From: Phaeosaccion multiseriatum
Taxonomy: Eukaryota > Ochrophyta, other classes
DNA length: 64,000 bases
Assembly (NCBI GenBank): GCA_965112735.1
Contig: OZ218953.1
Coordinates: 3,534,001-3,598,000 of the forward strand
Direction of reading: 5' to 3'
Part shown: in pieces, positions 1 through 11,441 of the stretch
How positions within the stretch are numbered: position 1 is the stretch's first letter
How the letters are laid out: every line of letters starts with the position of its first letter
The notes under the pieces: model-generated
What the model saw: the letters and a program-made list of their open reading frames with translations, nothing else
Databases searched by the model: none
Told to the model about the DNA's origin: nothing
Made by a program: the position numbers and the translations under genes

Positions 1-42
1 CCGTCTGTGCTGCCCCTGTCCCCTGTGTGTGCTGCACTACAG

Positions 43-169
43 GCGGTTTCATCGACGACGTGGAGCTGTTCGACAACGCCTTCTTCGGCATCTCCGCGGC
101 CGAGGCGGCGGCTATGGACCCCTCCCAGCGCCTCATGCTCGAGACTTCCTACAAGGTGAGTGAGGGGTA

Positions 170-201
<32 letters not shown>

Positions 202-3200
202 CAAGAGTACATTTTTTTGGACGCAGATTAAAAGTAAGAAGTGGAAAGCCTGTCTGCCTATCTGCCTGTCTGCCTGTCTGCCTGCCTGTCTGCTTGCCTG
301 CCTGTCTGCCTGCCTGAATATCTACCTGCCTGTCTGTCTGCCTGCCTGAATGCCTGCCTGCCTGTCTGTCTGCCTGCCTGTCTGTCTGTCTGTCTGTCTG
401 TCTGTCTCCCTGTCTGCTCGCCTGTCTGGCTGACTGGCTGGTTGGCTCGCCGCCCCTCCTTCCGGCCGGCCTGCCTGCCTGCCTGCATGCTCCTCACCAA
501 GAGAATAAATCTAAACCTCTGTGTGACCTTGAACTTCAAACAAACTTTAAACAGGCCCTGCATGCGGCCGGGTTTCCGGGCCGGCACGCTCTTCGGGGAC
601 AGAAAGTGGGTGTTTTTGTGGGTATGGCGGGTAGCGACTGGGCCGCCCTGGAGCACAAGGTGGCGCACGGCAAGGCAGTGAGCGGCAGCAGTAAGGCAGT
701 GAGCGGCAGCAGTAAGGCAGTGAGCGCCCCTCCCTCGGGCTACTCCGTCGTGGGCAGCTGCCCCGGCTGCGTGGCGGGCCGCGTCTCACAGAGCTTGGGT
801 CTCACGGGCCCAAGTCAGACCCTGTGCGCGGCATGTCCATCCTCGCTGGTGGCGCTGGATGCGGCATGCAACAACCTGGTATTGGGGCGGTGCTCGGCGG
901 CGGTGGTGGGGGGCGTGAACCTGCTGCTGCATCCAGATACCTTCCACTCGCTGGGAAGGGCCGGTCTGCTCTCCAAGCGACGGTAAGTGCGGGAGTCAGT
1001 GAGTGAGTGAGTGAGTCAATGAGTGAGTGAGTGTGTGAGTGTGTGAGTGTGTGAGTGTGTGAGTGAGTGAGTGAGTGAGTGAGTGAGTGAGTGAGTGTGT
1101 GTGTGTGTGAGTGAGTGAGTTAAATAACGAGGGAAAGTCAGTGGGCAGTCGTCCGTATGCCTCGCCTCACTGCATGCCCCTTCCGACCCCTTTCCGACCA
1201 CACACAGCCGCTGCAAGTCGTTCGACGCTTGCGCCGACGGTTACGTGCGGGCCGAGGGCTGCGGCGCTATCGTTGTGAAACGCCTCGACGACGCTGTGGC
1301 GGCGGGGGACAACGTACTCGCGGTCATCAAAGCCACAGCCGTCAGCCACAACGGAGCAAGCGCCTCCCTCGCGGCGCCCAAGGGACAGGCCATGCAGAGT
1401 GCGGCTAGGGACGCACTGGCCCGAGGGGGCTTACATGGTACGGAGGTGAGCTACGTGGAGGCACACGGTACCGGCTCCAAGCTGGGGGACGCCATCGAGA
1501 TGGGTGAGTGTGTGAGGTATAGCAGAGGGGGGAGGATGAGGGAGCAGAGGAGAGGCGGGAGGAGGGAGTAGAGGAGAGGGGTGGGGGTGAGCGGGTTTAG
1601 GAGAGTAGGGGTGGACGACGGAACACAGGATAGGGGTGGATGAGTACGTACAGTACAGCAATGGGGGGTGGGTGGAGGAGTGCACTACAGCAGAGGGGGG
1701 TGGGCGAGTGGGTGGATGAGTGCAGCAGAGAGGGGTAGGTGAGTGCAGCAGTGGGGATGGGTAAGGGACCAGGCAAGGACGACGTGGGGTTGTGGGAGGT
1801 GCAGAAGAGAGGGCGGGCAGCAGTGACAAAGCGACTTGACACCCTGTTCTCTCAAACTCTCACGTCACGCGCCGCATGTGTGCACTTGTGCTCTTGCTTT
1901 TGCTTTTGCTTTGTCTCCTCCTCCTCATGCAGGGGCTCTTAAGGCCGTGTTCGCCCCTTCCGACCGGCCTCTCCGCTCGCCCCTCGTGGTTGGGTCGGTC
2001 AAGAGCTCCCTGGGCCACATGGAGGGTGCCTCGGGTATGGCACAGCTCATCAAGGCCGTGTTGGTGCTCCGGCTCGGGCAAGCGCCGCCCAACCTGCACC
2101 TGTCTAGCCCAAGCGACAAGGTGGCTACCTTACTGAAGGGGGCACCCGTGCTTCTGCCCATGCCCAGCCCCGTATCCTCGGTTGGTAGCAGTGACGGGAG
2201 CGTTGGGAGTGATGACACAGGCAGCAGCGCGGACCTGTCTAGTCTCGGCAAGGGCACGACGACAATGACGGCCTTACGCTCCTTCTGCCGCGACGGGGAG
2301 AGCGTGGTGGCGACTGTCAATTCCTTTGGCGTGGGTGGGGTCAACGCACACGTCGTCCTCAGTAGTCCAGCACCATCCGAGGAGGAGTGGAGGCCCACAG
2401 AGCCTAGTGCAGCAGAAGGCACAGCAGGGGCAGGCACAGAGGAGATGCTCTCGGCGGAAGCGGCGATTACTCTGGCACAGCGGCCCTGGGAGGCCTTCGA
2501 GAGCAGGCGCTCGTTTCCTATCCCATGGGTGCGGGCCGGCGTCACATCGCCCCCGCTGTCGCCGCCGCAGGAGCAGCAGATGCAGCCTCCACCCTCCGCT
2601 CGACGCTGGAGACCTTTCGGGAGGCGAGCGACACAGCAAGTTCAAGGGGGAGAGCAACAAAAAGAGAAAGGCCAAGGCAGGGGCAGAGGCAAAGGCAGAG
2701 GCAGAACGCTTCTTGGCTTGAGCCGTGAGCTGCTCAACAGCGGTACCCCTCCCCCCTCTCCCACTGCCACCCCCGGCACCTTGGCTAGCGGCCCCAGTGT
2801 GGCATCCTCACCGCCGCACTCGGACAAGCAGCGTTTGGTCCTGCAGGCCCTCTCTCCCTTGCAGAGGGAGCAGGCCGTGAGGGCTATCGTCGCAGAGGCG
2901 CTGCAGCACGTGTCCGGAGGAGGCGCCGAGGAGCGCGTCGTCGAGGAGAGCATCACCGACGAGGGGGACATGGAGGAGGGGCGCATCGCCACACAGGTGC
3001 AGCAGCAACACCACCACCACGGGGACGACACGGACGTGAACATTGTGGAGGCGCTCTCGCATGACTCCATGGCCATCGCTGAGCTTGTGGCAAGGGTGGT
3101 GGACAGGGTACAAGGCGAAGGGGCCTGTGCCAGTACCAGTACCACGGCCGTCGCTTACTGCAACTCTGACATGCTGCCCTCCCCCCCCCGATGCGGCGGA

Positions 3201-6200
3201 GGGCTAAGAGAGGTGGTGACGGTGGCGGCGCTGTACGACATGCCCGGGCTTCAAGCCTTCGCCAGCTTTGTCAGCCACGCCTGCAGAGGAGGAGGACTAG
3301 CAGGGGGAGGAGGAGGAGGAGGAGGAGGAGGAGGAGGAGGAGGAGGAGGAGGAAGACTAGCAGGAGGAGCAAGGGGGCACGGAGGTGGAGAAGAAGAAGA
3401 CGGAGAAGCCTGGGCGCGGGCTGAGAAGGGCAGAGATTGGCAGGAGAGCGACTTCTTCCTCCCGCCTGGGCACAAGGCCCGCCCGCACTGCTCGGGGCCT
3501 CGCCTCTTTGTGGCGGCGACTCTGCAGCTCCTTGCGATGTTGTTGGTGCTCTCTCTGGTGCTCGTGCTGCTCGTCAGGGTGCCACTGAGCGTGGCGTGTT
3601 GGGTATCGGGCTACCCACTCCTCAACCTCTTCCAGGTACCGCTGAGGCGCTCGGTTCGTTGTGCGGTGTATTGCGTTATCCTGGCCTCGCCTCGTCCTTT
3701 TCTCTCTCTGTGTTGCTCCCATCGTGGGGTCGGCCTTTCTCACCCGCCTGCCCTCACATCTCCCTCACAAACCTCCCTCCCTCCCTCCCTCCCTCCCTCC
3801 CTCCCTCCCTCCCTCCCTCCCTCCCTCCCCCCCCCCCTCCCCTCTCTCTCTCTGGCCGCCCTTCTCGCCACTCTGCTGCTCCCCGCGCTGCTCTGACTGC
3901 TCCACAGGTGGTGAAGGTGCTTGCGCTGCAAGAGAGCATCACCGCCGACCTCGGCGCCGTGCGGGGAGAGCCCCTCCTAGACAACCCCTATGCTGCACTG
4001 CTGGTGTCGAGTCTCCTTGGAGCCGCCTCCTTCGTGCTTGTTGCGCTCTTCGCCGCGCCGCTCGTCAAGTGGGGGGTGGTGGGGCGCTACAGACCCGGTG
4101 TGTGCGCCGTCTACAGTGTTTTGCACCTGCGCTGGTGAGTGAGTGGGCGTAACACGAGCTGAGAAGTTTGAGTTTGAGCGAGGTGGAAGGGGCGGATTGA
4201 TGGTTCGAGAGGTGGAGCGACTGACTAGCAGCCAACCCAGCTGCTTGCATCTCTTGCCCCCTCCCCTCTTCGTGCTGCTGCTGCTGCTGCTGCTGCTTGC
4301 CCCACTTCCTGCCTGCCTCATTTCCACACCGTCTGACTCGCCTGCTCGTAAAAACCTCGATATGCTCTCCCGCCTCCACGCTCCTCCTCCTCCTGGACTC
4401 ACATCACCTTATCACAGTTGGCTCGTCGAACGGTACCTGGAGACAGTCTTCTACCCCATCGTGCAGATGCTGCTGCCCGACTCCGTGCTGCTCGTGCCCC
4501 TCTACCGCCTCATGGGTGCCTCCATTGGAAGGGGCTGCGACCTCACCGGGGTGCGGCTGAGCGAGTTTGACCTTGTATGCATCGGAGACAATTGCTCCAT
4601 CAGCAGTAGAGCCGTCCTGCAGCCCAAGACCCTCGTTGGTGATATGCAGATGAGCTTCGACGAGGTGAGTGAGTGAGTGAGTGAGTGAGTGAGTGGGTGG
4701 GTGGAGGCATACAGGCATACAAGCATATAGGTATATCGACTGGTGGACAGGTGGCCAGAAGCCGGCCCCCTTTTGCTTTCCCGTTTCGATAGATTCTCAC
4801 ACACTCTCGCATCACCCCCCTCCCCCCCCCCCCCCCCATATACACACGCGCACACGCACACACGCACACGCACACACACACGCACACACCCACACGCACA
4901 CGCACACACGCACACACATATCCGCCCGCCCGAATCCTCTCGCAGGTGAGGATCGGTTCAAATTGCCACCTTGACACCGCTTGCATCGTGCATGGCGGGG
5001 CCGAGCTCGAGGAGGGCGTCATGCTCGCGGTTCGCGCTGCGGTGCCTCCCGGTGCCACGCTGGCCGGCGCACGCACCTACCAAGGCAGCCCTGCGGTGAC
5101 CGTCTCGGGCCCAACCCCCTACTCGCCCTGCCCGACCCGGCCTGCGCTGGACGTTTGGCAGTCTCTGCTGCAGCAGGTGCTCCTCCTCGTTGGATATTTG
5201 GTTTTGTTCGTGCCAGGCTTGCTGCTGGTGACCGCGCTACAGCTGGAGGCGTCCGACCGGGTACACGGAGGCCGCTACGTGGGGCTCGTGCTGCTCCTCC
5301 TCGGGGCTGTGGTGGTGAGCGTGGTGGCCGTGTTGGTGAGCGTGCTCCTCAAATGGCTGCTTGTGGGCAGGCTCAAGACGGGTACCAACACCGCCCGCCA
5401 CATGAGTCGGTTCGGCCGGGCCGCTCGGGAAACTGCCAATCGACTCATCCTGGTGAGCGAGCCCCTCTTGCTGCAGTACTTTCACTTCACGGGCCTCTTG
5501 GCGCTGTACTACCGCATGCTGGGGGCCTCCATTTCGCTCAGCGCCGTGCTCAGCACCGGAGTCGTGCTGTCCGATCCGGACACGCTCTGTATCGGAGACA
5601 ATGCCTTCCTCGGGGGAGGCGCTGCGCTGCTCACAGAGACGAGCGACGGCACCATCGAGGGGTGCGTCGTGGGAGAAGGGACCAACTGCGGAGACCAGAG
5701 CATTGTCGGGGCCGGAGCTCACATTGGCGCACACGCACTCGTCACTTCGCGCTCTTGGGTGGCGGAGGGGACCAAGGTACCCAACAGGGCGACCCTGACG
5801 GGGCTGCCTGGCCGGCCTACGACGAGGGGGTGGAGGAAGGGCGAGAGGAGGACAGAGGAGGGGGAGGGGGGGGGGAGAGGCACCAGCCGTGGCGTACCCA
5901 CGGGATGTGTGACGCTGCAGGCCCTGCTCATCGCCGTGGCCCACCTCGCTCGCGTGTTGCTGTGCGCAATGGCGGCGTGGGAGGGGCTGGAGGCCTTGCA
6001 GCCGCCTATCCACGCCTGGTACCAACAGCACGCCTACCGCCAAGAAGAAGGGGGGGCCAGCCAGAGCCACCATGGCGCCCTTGCCTTCCTTGCCCCTGCT
6101 CAGCGGGCCATTTGGTGCCGTTTCGACTGGCAGACGTTGGCGCTGCCCCTTGCCTATCTGGCCTACCTGCTTCTTGGCTGCTGCACCAATGTGTTGGCCA

Positions 6201-6742
6201 AGTGGCTCGTGGGTAGGCACGAAGAGGGAACGCGGGGGATGGGCAGCTGCTGGGGACTGAGCTATCACCGCTTCGTGGGCTTTGCGGATCTGGGGCGAGG
6301 TTTCCCGGCCTGGATGCTGGGCACCCCCCTGTACCCGTTGTACCTCAGAGTCATGGGAGCTAGGGTGGCCCCGTCCTGCTACACGGAGACGGCCTGGCTC
6401 TTTGATGTGGAGCTCCTCACTGTAGGGGAGGGCAGCATGCTGGCCAGGGACGCCAACCTGTCGCCGCACAACATCCAGATGGGCGAGTGCGAGCTGCTGC
6501 CTGTGAAAGTGGGCCACTCGTGCGTGGTGGGAGTGTTGAGTCGCCTGGTGGGCGGATGCACCCTCAAGCCGGGCGTTGTCGTGGGAGACAATTCTCGACC
6601 CAGCAAGGGACAGATCATCCGCTCCATTGGAGCAGGAGCAGGAGAGGTCTCCGAGTCGGGAGGCCAGCGGAGCAGCGGAGAGTGGCAGTACGCGGGCGTG
6701 CCCATGAAGCCCTGTGTTGCGATGGCCTATGGGGGCTGCTGA
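43..6742 (+). CDS. Polyketide-synthase-like ketosynthase fused to ACP-like and Pls-type membrane/beta-helix terminal domain (5' partial)
   Basis: Exons fit at 43-155, 555-982, 1208-1503, 1933-3635, 3908-4134, 4418-4664 and 4946-6742, all with matching phase. About 1,600 residues are present; the start lies upstream of the window. The first ~400 residues are a beta-ketoacyl synthase: [11 protein letters not shown], the active-site Cys in [29 protein letters not shown] and [14 protein letters not shown], so Cys-His-His is complete. Then comes a low-complexity linker and an acyl-carrier-like helix with a candidate phosphopantetheine Ser ([13 protein letters not shown]). The remainder has three repeats of paired membrane segments followed by a left-handed beta-helix ([11 protein letters not shown] / CIGDN type), as in the C-terminal domain of poly-lysine synthetase Pls (TIGR02353 family). 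No acyltransferase or ketoreductase is seen here; they could lie upstream or act in trans. A poly-Gly run (~3304-3352) precedes the first membrane segment. The product is unknown; a membrane-bound acyl or polyketide-conjugate synthase is an inference. Confidence 0.85.
174..485. repeat. Degenerate CTGC/CTGT tetranucleotide tract in intron
   Basis: Tetranucleotide array filling most of the first intron (156-554) of the ketosynthase gene, interrupted by about 40 bp near 205-245. Low-complexity Cys/Leu/Pro frames over it are not genes. Confidence 0.9.
995..1121. repeat. GTGA/GAGT tandem repeat at a splice donor
   Basis: Begins about 12 nt after the donor at 983 in the ketosynthase gene and repeats the GTGAG of the splice site. 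Confidence 0.9.
3774..3830. repeat. (CCCT)n pyrimidine tract in intron
   Basis: Tetranucleotide CCCT array in the intron 3636-3907 of the ketosynthase gene, followed by a poly-C stretch and the acceptor. Confidence 0.9.
4665..4702. repeat. (GTGA)n starting exactly at a splice donor
   Basis: The intron begins GTGAGTGAGTGAG with no spacer, so the repeat includes the 5' splice site. A CA-rich tract (about 4846-4918) sits in the same intron near the acceptor. Confidence 0.9.
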
Positions 6743-7682
6743 GAGGATCTGAGGAGGAGACTCTCCCGAGGACGGGGGGGTTTGGGTTTCGCACGTTAAG
6801 GATATTTGCATGTATGTAGGGAGGGAGGGAGGTGGGAAGTAGGAAGTGTGTGTCGTACCGAAGGGTGTTGTTGGCATTCATTCGTTGTATCATATCTAAA
6901 GGAGTGGAAGAGAGTTGGAACTGGGAAGAAGTGGCCGATCGTTTCGGGCACGGCTTTTTGAAATGGTCGAGGCACCTGTATAGCTAGCATGTAGTCAGGG
7001 TAGTCAGGGTCAGGGTCAGTGTACACGTCAGGACCCGCAGCCCCTTACTCACATGTGGTACTATTTGCATTTGATCTCACATGTTGTGTGAGATACGTCG
7101 GGGGAAGATTGTGAGGGCTCGTGGAACAGCTCGAGGAATCGATTACAGATCAAGGAAGTGAGTTACAAAGTCACTTTGACGTATGGCACCGTGGTAATCG
7201 AGGAAAATATGAGAGCCCACGAACTCAAAAAGCACTGCGTCCCACACTCTTTGGCCATTTTCTTTTATGCCGCGAGCGAATTGGGAATTGGAGTGGTTCA
7301 CAGAAGTAGCGATAGGCGATAGACCGTCTGCTGTGTGTGCTTGGGCGCACGATCCCCCAGGCCCTAGCACGACTCGACACACACATGTAAAACACTTTGC
7401 TATTACAAAAGATTACGTATACTAACGACAAAAGAAGGGATCGCGCGCGCACGCACACAGATCAGAGGCACGGTTAGACTTGATAGGCAAGTCACAAAGA
7501 AAGGGAAGGGGGCTAAGATACGCATTTCTAAACTAATGATAAGTGGGCGAAGGTTACTACCAAAGCAAGCAGCACGCACGCACGCGCGTTGGAGAGCAAC
7601 GGGAAAGTGGGCCACCCGCAAACCCCAATCACACCCAGATGGCACCAAACACCAAAAAAGTGCTCTCTTTGGGCAGTTGGGG
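6743..7682. other. Intergenic region
   Basis: Between the ketosynthase-like stop and the signal-peptide ATG of the next gene. It is less GC-rich than its surroundings and has no supportable coding frame. It probably holds the 3' UTR of the first gene and the promoter of the second. A short GTCAGG direct repeat occurs at about 6994-7020. Confidence 0.6.
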
Positions 7683-9116
7683 ATGGTATCTCTCTGGATT
7701 CTCTGGATTCTACTGCTCTTTCTCGTTGGAGGAGAGTGCAGTGAACAGCAAGCTCCAGGGAAGGCGCCCACGCAACATCAGCGGGAGCAGGGAAGGGAAG
7801 AGCAGCCCTCCACGTCCTTCACTACAACCTGCTGTGGGCAGGTGGACATCTCTGTTCCGAGGCTGGGGGAGGGCGGAGCAGGTGGAAGCAATGCGGCCAA
7901 AGATGGTGAGGGGATGAGCAGGGCGGCTCGCATACATGGCATCAGCCTGCCGGAGGAGGGGCGGCCGACGAGCGAGAAGTCGGTGCTCATCCTGTATGCA
8001 TATCACGAGGGATCTGCTCAGGGGGGCGCCCGAGACAACCTCGTCTTCTTTCTCAGGGTCGGCTTGCTTGAAAACCCGCGATACCAGGTTAGCAGCAAAG
8101 AGTGGGCTCGGTTCATGCTGAGGGACGGGTAGAATTTGTCCGGCCAGGCCACTGAATCCCGATCGACCCCCTGTCATACCCTTGCCTGCGGCTGGACGCT
8201 TGCTTGCCCCCAGTTCGTCTTCGTCGTAAACGGGTGCCACACTGTGATGTTTCCCACGAGCCTGCCCAACGTGCATCTTCTGGAGAGGGAGAACGAGTGC
8301 TTCGACCAAGGAGGGTGGTCGGCCGGCATCGACTACATGCACCGCTGGCAGGAGCAGAAGCGGCAGGAGCAGAGTCAACGGGGGTCAAAGGAGCAGGAGT
8401 CGCAGGGGAAGGGGCAGGGCTTCGACTTCTACGTGTTGCTGAATGGCTCTGTGCGCGGCCCGTTCATGCCCCGCTGGGCCTCTGAGCAGGACTGGGTACG
8501 CGTGCTGCTGGCGCCGCTGAGCGAGAGAGTCAAGCTGGTGGGCACTACCTTCAACTGCATGAGTGACCCAGAGAGGTGAGCCCAGTCCGTCCGGTGCCTT
8601 CGCTTCGGGGCCTGTCCGAATGTTGAGGCTCTGCGGATGAGCACAGGACTGCTGCCTGGGAGGGACGCTCACACCCACACTCTCACTTACACTCACGCTC
8701 ACTCACACTCCTACAATCACCCTATTGACACTCACACGCACAACCCCCCGGCGCCGCTTGGCCTCTCCTCTCCATCAGAGCGCATCTCCAGTCCATGGTC
8801 CTCGCCACTGACGCCACAGGTATGCGCACCGTGCTCCGACAGCGCCTGCGGGCGTGCGAACAAGAGCAACAGTTGGGGATACAGCAGGACCAACAGGGCC
8901 AACAAGGACAGAGCCAGGCACAGGGCTGGACCAAGGACGATGCAGTGGACTACGGAGAGGTGCTCTACTCGCAGGCCTTCCTCCGGGCCGGGTATGCTCT
9001 GCACTCCCTCATGCTTGCCTACCGCCGCCTGCCTCACATCGCCTGGGACAACTGGCCGCAAGTGCAGCAGGTGCGTTGCCTTGGTTGCATGCGTACGCTT
9101 AAGGGGGGGGGGGGGA

Positions 9117-9182
<66 letters not shown>

Positions 9183-9186
9183 GGCC

Positions 9187-9242
<56 letters not shown>

Positions 9243-9885
9243 CCTTGAGCGGTGGAAGCTGTATGCGTGCATGCAGGCTGTGGGAGCAGCCTGCAGAAGG
9301 GCGGGGCGGGTAATGGATGATGAGTAGAGGGTTGGGCACTTTGTTTGCTCACGTTCAACAAAGTACCCTGCTTGTCCACCTCCACCTTCTGCTGCCCCCT
9401 CCCAACTGGCGACTACTAACCAATCCCCTTTCCCTTTCCCCATGTGTGTGTGTGTGTGTGCGCGTGTGTGTGTGTTTGCGTGTGTCGGCTGTGGGTAGGT
9501 GTGTGACGAGCTGGATAGGCACTTGGTCACCGCCACTGGAGAGAGCGTACATGACCCCTATTCCTCACACCCTGACGATAGAAGGCTGCTCAGCGGTGGC
9601 GGAGGTGGGGGCTGCGTGCCCCCTCGGCAAGAGCAGGGGGGGCAGGAGGGGCAGGAGGGGCAGGAGGGGCAGGGTGGAGGGAGGAGGGCGGGCGGCGAGG
9701 TTTACCCTCCGGCGTGTCTACCCCCCGTGCCCCTGCCCCACCCCCTGGAGGTGATGTTCGTCAAGACCAATCGAGAGGTCCACACAGAGGCGGTGGCGGC
9801 CTACTCTCGCTGGGCACTGGCGGATCGCCCGCCGGGGGTGGGGGGAGTCGCAGACTTGGTCTCTCCGGAGAAGGGGATGTGCTGA
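7683..9885 (+). CDS. Secreted/Golgi glycosyltransferase-like protein of algal type
   Basis: Exons 7683-8087, 8214-8575, 8779-9070 and 9499-9885 join in phase to give 481 residues. I chose the ATG at 7683 because it begins a clear signal peptide or anchor (MVSLWILWILLLFLVGG); an earlier in-frame extension lacks this logic. Recognisable segments are SVLILYAYHEG, a DNLVFFLRVGL stretch, FVFVVNGCHT, VHLLERENECFDQGGW, a VLLNGSVRGPFMP motif, VKLVGTTFNC, an HLQSMVLATD segment, and near the end EVMFVKTNREV. This order resembles a widespread, poorly characterised eukaryotic/bacterial family that I remember as glycosyltransferase-like (N-S-VRGP, ATD and F-K-N motifs). Donor sugar and acceptor are unknown. 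A Gly/Gln-rich insertion interrupts the last exon (about 9595-9700). Intron 3 contains a long TCTG tract. The gene model is firm; the function is tentative. Confidence 0.72.
9117..9243. repeat. (TCTG)n tetranucleotide tract in intron
   Basis: About 31 TCTG units with a single interruption near 9183, inside intron 9071-9498 of the glycosyltransferase-like gene. Confidence 0.95.
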
Positions 9886-10169
9886 AGTGATCGAATGCAT
9901 CACATCACCCAACACCAACCCCCCTGTACGCGGGGTGCCGAGGGTGAAGTGTTGTGTGTGGAGGTGTTGACTGCTCCCGAACGGCGGCCCTGCGTGGGCA
10001 AGCTGTGCCCCTGTGACTTGTAAGGGCTTCGGCACTGACGGAAGGACGGACTGACGGGGGGGCGGACGGACGGACGGACGGACGGACGGGCGGGCTACTG
10101 CCTTGTGCATGCGGCACACACTGCACATCTGTGACCGAGACACCACGTGCATCAGGTGCCTCTGCCGCC

Positions 10170-10263
10170 GCCTCCTCCTCCTCCTCCTCCTCCTCCTCCT
10201 CCTCCTCCTCCACTACCACCACCACCACCTCTCCTCCTCCTCCTCCTCCTCCTCCTCCTCCCC
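10170..10263. repeat. (CTC)n and (CAC)n tracts
   Basis: Two CTC runs separated by a CAC run, in the intergenic region downstream of the glycosyltransferase-like gene. Serine, Leu and Glu homopolymer frames here are artefacts. Confidence 0.9.
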
Positions 10264-10837
10264 TTATGAGGGGTCTGAGGCGAGGCTGCCCGTTGCGATT
10301 GATGGACATGGTCACTTCGCCCTCCTTGGCAACGGCTGTGGCTCCTCAAAGGATTGTCCTGACTGACCTCCCTCTGTCGCACACACACACACAGAGAGAG
10401 AGAGAGTGAGAGAGAAAGTCACCCTCAGGGGCAGCATCACACAGAGAAAGAGCATGTGCCTGAGCGAGTAGTCGTGGAAGGGGGGGGGGAGGAAAGAAGG
10501 AAAGACAAGCCCCTCCTGCTCCTTCGCTCCTGCTCCTCCCATGTGGCGCACGAGCTTAGCTCAGGCTCTAAAGGTGTTAGGCGGCACTCCTTGACGGCAC
10601 CACTCGGCTCCGCTCTCTTGGGGAGCGCTGCCGCTGCCGCCTCTCTTGACGGATGGAGAGATGCCGTACATACGCTTTCTGCTTCTGCTTCTTGCTTCTG
10701 CTCTTCTGGCAGTCGGGCACTTGTCTTCGTGGGGCCCAGCAGGGTGGAAGGGTGGGCGGGGGCCCTCCTCGGCACATGAGGCATGTGGCTCGCTGCTGAT
10801 ACCCACTAAGGACAGCATCTCCTTCGCTCTAGTCACT

Positions 10838-10905
10838 CTACTAATTAATTTTTTATTTTATTTTTTAATTTAATTTTAAAATTAAAAAAAAATTACTGAA
10901 ATAGA
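10838..10905. other. AT-rich island
   Basis: A stretch almost entirely A and T (TAATTAATTTTTTATTTTAT and onward), sharply unlike the GC-rich surroundings, lying between two convergent genes. Confidence 0.85.
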
Positions 10906-11295
10906 TTAAAGTAGCCAAACAACAAGGGGGCGCTGAGCCCCTCCCAATGTAATGCAACACACAATAATACGTCCTAAGCAACGATCCAACCGTCTAGTTA
11001 TGTATAACGGGCCCAGACCAGCAGCGCATCGACCCGCACCCCCCTTCCTTCCCCTTCCTTTTCTTCTCTACAGGTTTGTAGCGACTCGAGTCGCTGTCCT
11101 CAAGAGGGTCTCGTCTCCACACTCACCTCCTCTGAGAGGTGGGTGGAGACAAAGACAACTATGAAATTAGTGCCTCCCCTTCGCCCCCGCGTCTCGCCTC
11201 CGCTGTCTATGAAATTCACTCCTCTCCACCCCACCTTTACCCCGACTCACCCCACTCCACGCCACCCCGCCCCACTCCACTCAACTCGGCTAGAC

Positions 11296-11441
11296 ACTCG
11301 ACTTGACACCCCACTCGACACTCGTGCACTAGTTAGTCCTCTACATGTGCCAACTTAGAAGGGCGGAGTACTCGACTTGAACACCCCACTCGACAATCGT
11401 GTACTAGTTAGTCCTCTACATGTGCCAACTTAGAAGGGCGG
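11296..11441. repeat. Tandem duplication (71/72 bp) spanning the AIF stop codon
   Basis: Copy A 11296-11366 and copy B 11370-11441 differ by one indel and two substitutions. Copy B contains the last codons and stop (11432-11430) of the AIF-like gene; copy A is its 3' duplicate, also carrying Pro-Pro-Phe-stop. Confidence 0.9.

Larger units (their letters stand above)
9886..11429. other. Intergenic region between convergent genes
   Basis: About 1.5 kb holding CTC repeats, an unusual AT island (about 10838-10905) and copy A plus part of copy B of the 3' tandem duplication. No reading frame shows recognisable sequence. Confidence 0.6.

Noticed and set aside
5237-6877. 546-codon minus-strand frame across the last ketosynthase-gene exon
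   Set aside because: Antisense to a frame with clear membrane and beta-helix motifs; its own sequence is His/Arg/Gln-rich with no recognisable domain. It is open because of high GC.
9117-9243. Cys/Leu-rich or Asp-Arg-Gln-Thr repeat peptides
   Set aside because: Frames of the TCTG microsatellite within an intron; no conserved flanking protein sequence.
10103-10873. Short plus-strand and minus-strand frames downstream of the glycosyltransferase-like gene
   Set aside because: Homopolymeric or low-complexity translations, no motif, no matching splice structure.
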